Shown: one piece after another, positions 20,549 through 22,421 of the stretch | Numbering within the stretch: position 1 is the stretch's first letter | How the letters are laid out: each line of letters opens with the position of its first letter | Virus record (IMG/VR): IMGVR_UViG_3300006924_000215 | Span: 1-22,421 of that record | Source of the DNA: a virus | Length of the DNA stretch: 22,421 bases | Strand: one strand, 5' to 3' | Translations under genes and position numbers: made by a program | Notes under the pieces: model-generated | Told to the model about the DNA's origin: nothing | Database searches by the model: none | What the model saw: the letters and a program-made list of their open reading frames with translations, nothing else

Positions 20549-20918
20549 CCGAACGTGGCAGTTCCTTTGCGGGTGCTTTGTAATCTTTCTTGCATTCCAG
20601 TGCTGGTCGCTGGGGATCGTCCAGTGGTTCTACAGCGAAGACACAGAGGGATTCGAGAGCGTGTCCCTGATACCGTTAATCTTAAGCGCTGTCGTCAGCG
20701 CGATCCAAATGGTCGGATTGATAGCCATCATTTTGGTCAGCGGATTGCAGCCGCTCGCAGAAAAAACAGTGGACTACCTTCGCTCAAAGATGCCAAAGCT
20801 AAACCGTGCGGCTCAAGTAATCGAGGAGAAAGTAGATGCCGAAAAGCTTGTTGAAACGCTTAACGACCTGGACCAGCGGATTCGCTCGATTGAAATCAAA
20901 GTTGGGGATGACAAGTGA
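20535..20918 (+). CDS. Two-TM membrane protein with coiled-coil tail (127 aa)
   Basis: The ATG at 20535 follows AAAGGAG by 9 bases. Hydrophobic segments at about 10-32 (WQFLCGCFVIFLAFQCWSLG and on) and 46-71 (LIPLILSAVVSAIQMVGLIA and on) indicate two spans. The C-terminal 55 residues (VEKLVETLNDLDQRIRSIE-type, with DAEKLVETLNDLD) are predicted coiled coil. The shape is compatible with a class II holin, but the long coiled-coil tail is unusual for one, so a membrane anchor or channel component is an alternative. It overlaps the next gene by 4 nt. Confidence 0.65.
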   Translation: MLRNNRTWQFLCGCFVIFLAFQCWSLGIVQWFYSEDTEGFESVSLIPLILSAVVSAIQMVGLIAIILVSGLQPLAEKTVDYLRSKMPKLNRAAQVIEEKVDAEKLVETLNDLDQRIRSIEIKVGDDK

Positions 20919-21370
20919 TAGACATCCTTCAGGACAAAACGCCTGTGCCTGTTCAAAAGCAGGAGCATGTACCCAAGGGCTTCAAAGCAAGTGTATTGCT
21001 TGCTGTTGCGCTTGCTTGGGTGGTGTACGACACGGCTTACTGGAAGAAGTTTGTTCCTGCGATTGTGGTTCCTGTTGAAAGGTCAGCGCAAGTATTGTTC
21101 GTCACAGCAGACGACATGACTCCGGGGCAAGGCCAAGCCAGTGTCAGTCTTAAAGTCGATGACTTCTGTGACAAGAACGGAATAGAGAAGCGGCGACTTG
21201 AGGTCGGCCAAGACACATCCGGTGCTGAGAAGTGGCTGCAAGAGATGGCTGAGATCGGGTACGGACAAGCACCAGCAGTGGTGTTTCGTTCCAAGTCCGG
21301 TCAGCTCGACTGCATCCCAATGCCAAGCAGCATTGATGATACGATCTCCGAGATAGGAGACAGGCTATGA
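20915..21370 (+). CDS. Membrane-anchored thioredoxin-like protein (151 aa)
   Basis: It starts with GTG in a GTGA overlap. A single span (about 24-43, KASVLLAVALAWVVYDTAYW) is followed by a soluble domain. That domain has the order of a thioredoxin fold: a strand (QVLFVT), a segment with DDFCDKNGI, a second strand, a helix (AEKWLQEMAEIG), then the APAVVF strand that matches the cis-proline strand, and SKSGQLDC near the end. The CxxC active site is absent, so redox activity is unlikely; it may be a binding or scaffolding domain. It lies directly before the papain-like peptidase, with 4 nt overlap. Confidence 0.5.
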   Translation: MIDILQDKTPVPVQKQEHVPKGFKASVLLAVALAWVVYDTAYWKKFVPAIVVPVERSAQVLFVTADDMTPGQGQASVSLKVDDFCDKNGIEKRRLEVGQDTSGAEKWLQEMAEIGYGQAPAVVFRSKSGQLDCIPMPSSIDDTISEIGDRL

Positions 21371-22143
21371 GCGACATTAGCTGGGATGCAAACACAGATG
21401 CTGTGTGTGGATACGAGTCTCGCGACTGGGACTTACATCCACAGTTCAGCTCGCACGAAGAATACACAGGCACAGTCTATCCGCGAAAAGACTGGGTGGA
21501 ACTGATCGAGCTACAGAAGAAAAATCGAACAAGCCCGATGCACATCCACAAGGGCAACGAGGTTCCAATCCTGAATCAAGGTCGCTATGGCTATTGCTGG
21601 ATGTACGGAACTGTAGGCTGCATCCTTAATAGATATGCAGCGCAGGGTATTGATCCAGCCCCTAACCTGAATGCACACAGCACCGCTGCAATGGGTAAGA
21701 GGTATCGAAACCAAGGAGGGTTCGGGGTTGAAAGTACGGGGTACATTCAACAGAGGGGGGTAGCTACCTACGACACTTGGCCTGAGTTCAGTAATGACAG
21801 GTCGCTTGAGACTGACCCCAAGGTGATTGCAGATTGCAAGAAGCACAAGCTTGTGACCTTTGAAGAGATGCCTCGCGACAGCTTTGATGCTGTCATGTCT
21901 TGTTTGATTGATCCCATTGATCCATCCCCATGCACCCTAGCCTTTAGTTGGTGGAGACACCTAGTTGCTGGTCTGTGCGGGATGTATCGCGGCAGTGGTC
22001 GCAACATCGAATGGGGTTTAGGGTTTGCAAACAGTTGGACAGAAAAGTGGGGCCAGAAGGGGTACGGCACGGTCTGGAACTCCAAAGCAAAACCATTTGA
22101 ATCAGTAGCAGTTCGTTCAGTCAAAGCGGTAAAGGAAGTTTGA
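21367..22143 (+). CDS. Papain-like (C1-type) cysteine peptidase (258 aa)
   Basis: A cysteine protease candidate. The catalytic set of papain-like enzymes is visible in order: oxyanion Gln71 and nucleophile Cys77 in NQGRYGYCWMYG, His198 in SWWRHLVAG, and Asn222 in FANSWTEKWGQKGYG. Length is typical for a mature C1 domain (about 215-260 aa), and there is no clear signal peptide, so it is probably cytoplasmic or packaged in the virion. It overlaps the preceding gene by 4 nt. Papain-like peptidases are rare in phages. Roles could be processing virion proteins, cleaving host proteins on infection, or attacking a proteinaceous cell surface. Confidence 0.85.
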   Translation: MSDISWDANTDAVCGYESRDWDLHPQFSSHEEYTGTVYPRKDWVELIELQKKNRTSPMHIHKGNEVPILNQGRYGYCWMYGTVGCILNRYAAQGIDPAPNLNAHSTAAMGKRYRNQGGFGVESTGYIQQRGVATYDTWPEFSNDRSLETDPKVIADCKKHKLVTFEEMPRDSFDAVMSCLIDPIDPSPCTLAFSWWRHLVAGLCGMYRGSGRNIEWGLGFANSWTEKWGQKGYGTVWNSKAKPFESVAVRSVKAVKEV

Positions 22144-22144
22144 T

Positions 22145-22421
22145 ATGAGACTCACAAAGTTAGCAGATGCTTGTTTGTATTTCATGGCAGGGTCGGTGAT
22201 CTTAGCAGTCGTTGCGGCGTTCGTCGGCCAGATGTCAGAGGGCGCGACAGCACAGGAAGCCCAAGAACATTATGAGGATGTTTCTGAACCAATCATCTTG
22301 ACGGCAACCGAGTCAGCAGAAGTTCAGTTAGCCTCGGCAAGAAAGCCAGTCCGATCCGCAGCAAGCAGTTGCGTGAACGGAGTGTGTGGTGTGGCTGCAA
22401 ACATACAGGCAAGCAAGCCAG
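22145..22421 (+). CDS. Secreted or membrane-anchored protein, 3' end cut by the window
   Basis: AAGGAAG precedes the ATG by 6-7 bases. The N-terminus has a signal-peptide shape: a basic start (MRLTKLADAC), a hydrophobic core (LYFMAGSVILAVVAAFVGQM), and an ATAQ-A cleavage-like site around residues 33-37. The following part is acidic, then Ser/Ala/Arg-rich with a CVNGVCGVAAN Cys pair. The frame stays open to the window edge, so the protein is at least 92 aa. It follows the peptidase by one base. It may belong to the same membrane/envelope cassette. Confidence 0.6.
   Translation, partial: MRLTKLADACLYFMAGSVILAVVAAFVGQMSEGATAQEAQEHYEDVSEPIILTATESAEVQLASARKPVRSAASSCVNGVCGVAANIQASKP

Noticed and set aside
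1-22421. CRISPR array, insertion sequence or rRNA gene
   Set aside because: No regularly spaced 20-40 bp repeats, no transposase motif with flanking inverted repeats and no rRNA-like conserved segments were seen.

Overview
The window reads as the left and central part of a temperate tailed-phage genome (a prophage or a virome contig), about 22.4 kb. It runs from an integration region, through a recombination/replication module, to a head/packaging module and the start of a membrane/virion-associated module. It is cut at the right edge inside a secreted-protein gene. A tailed phage is shown by a HK97-type capsid gene, scaffold candidate, large terminase and portal. A temperate lifestyle is shown by a complete tyrosine integrase with a small helix-turn-helix protein just upstream. 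The host is probably a planctomycete or a relative: the small HTH protein at 11552-11791 resembles the DUF1580 family, which is strongly associated with planctomycetes. That host call is an inference.

Layout. (1) 1-811: an unassigned left edge, a phased-repeat operator candidate, and two small phage hypotheticals closed by a strong terminator (874-908). (2) 812-2700: an inverted repeat, a 12-codon leader-like ORF with an excellent Shine-Dalgarno, two hairpins, a small HTH protein, the integrase, and a tRNA-Ser(GGA)-like gene on the minus strand abutting the integrase end. The integrase terminator and the tRNA promoter share the same bases. (3) 2701-10606, plus strand: a promoter with an embedded operator, an unknown protein, a CsrA-like protein, a RecE/PDDEXK exonuclease, an OB-like protein, a ParB/HTH-like protein, a DEAH helicase with a zinc ribbon, a small protein with an SSB-like tail, a 371-nt gene-free structured region, and small proteins including a PD-(D/E)XK candidate, RusA, and two microproteins of 58 and 26 aa. 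(4) 10603-11791, minus strand: a three-gene cassette (HTH, metallophosphoesterase, small unknown) that ends tail-to-tail with the replication operon in a shared CTAG. (5) 11928-19683: scaffold, major capsid, decoration candidate, terminator/attenuator, small and large terminase, a coiled-coil protein, portal. (6) 19680-22421: a hypothetical, a small protein with a hydrophobic helix, a two-TM protein, a one-TM thioredoxin-like protein, a papain-like cysteine peptidase with an intact catalytic triad, and a secreted protein running off the edge.

Working together: the exonuclease, OB-like protein, helicase, SSB-tailed protein and RusA look like a recombination-based replication toolkit (no DNA polymerase lies in the window). 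Most genes overlap by 4-14 nt, which suggests long translationally coupled operons, so the few gaps stand out. The best candidates for undescribed biology are the 7721-8091 gap (a tRNA-like element with a tmRNA-like plan followed by a possible pseudoknot), the phage CsrA-like protein, the intrinsic terminator abutting the small terminase gene, and the membrane/thioredoxin-like/papain-like cassette.
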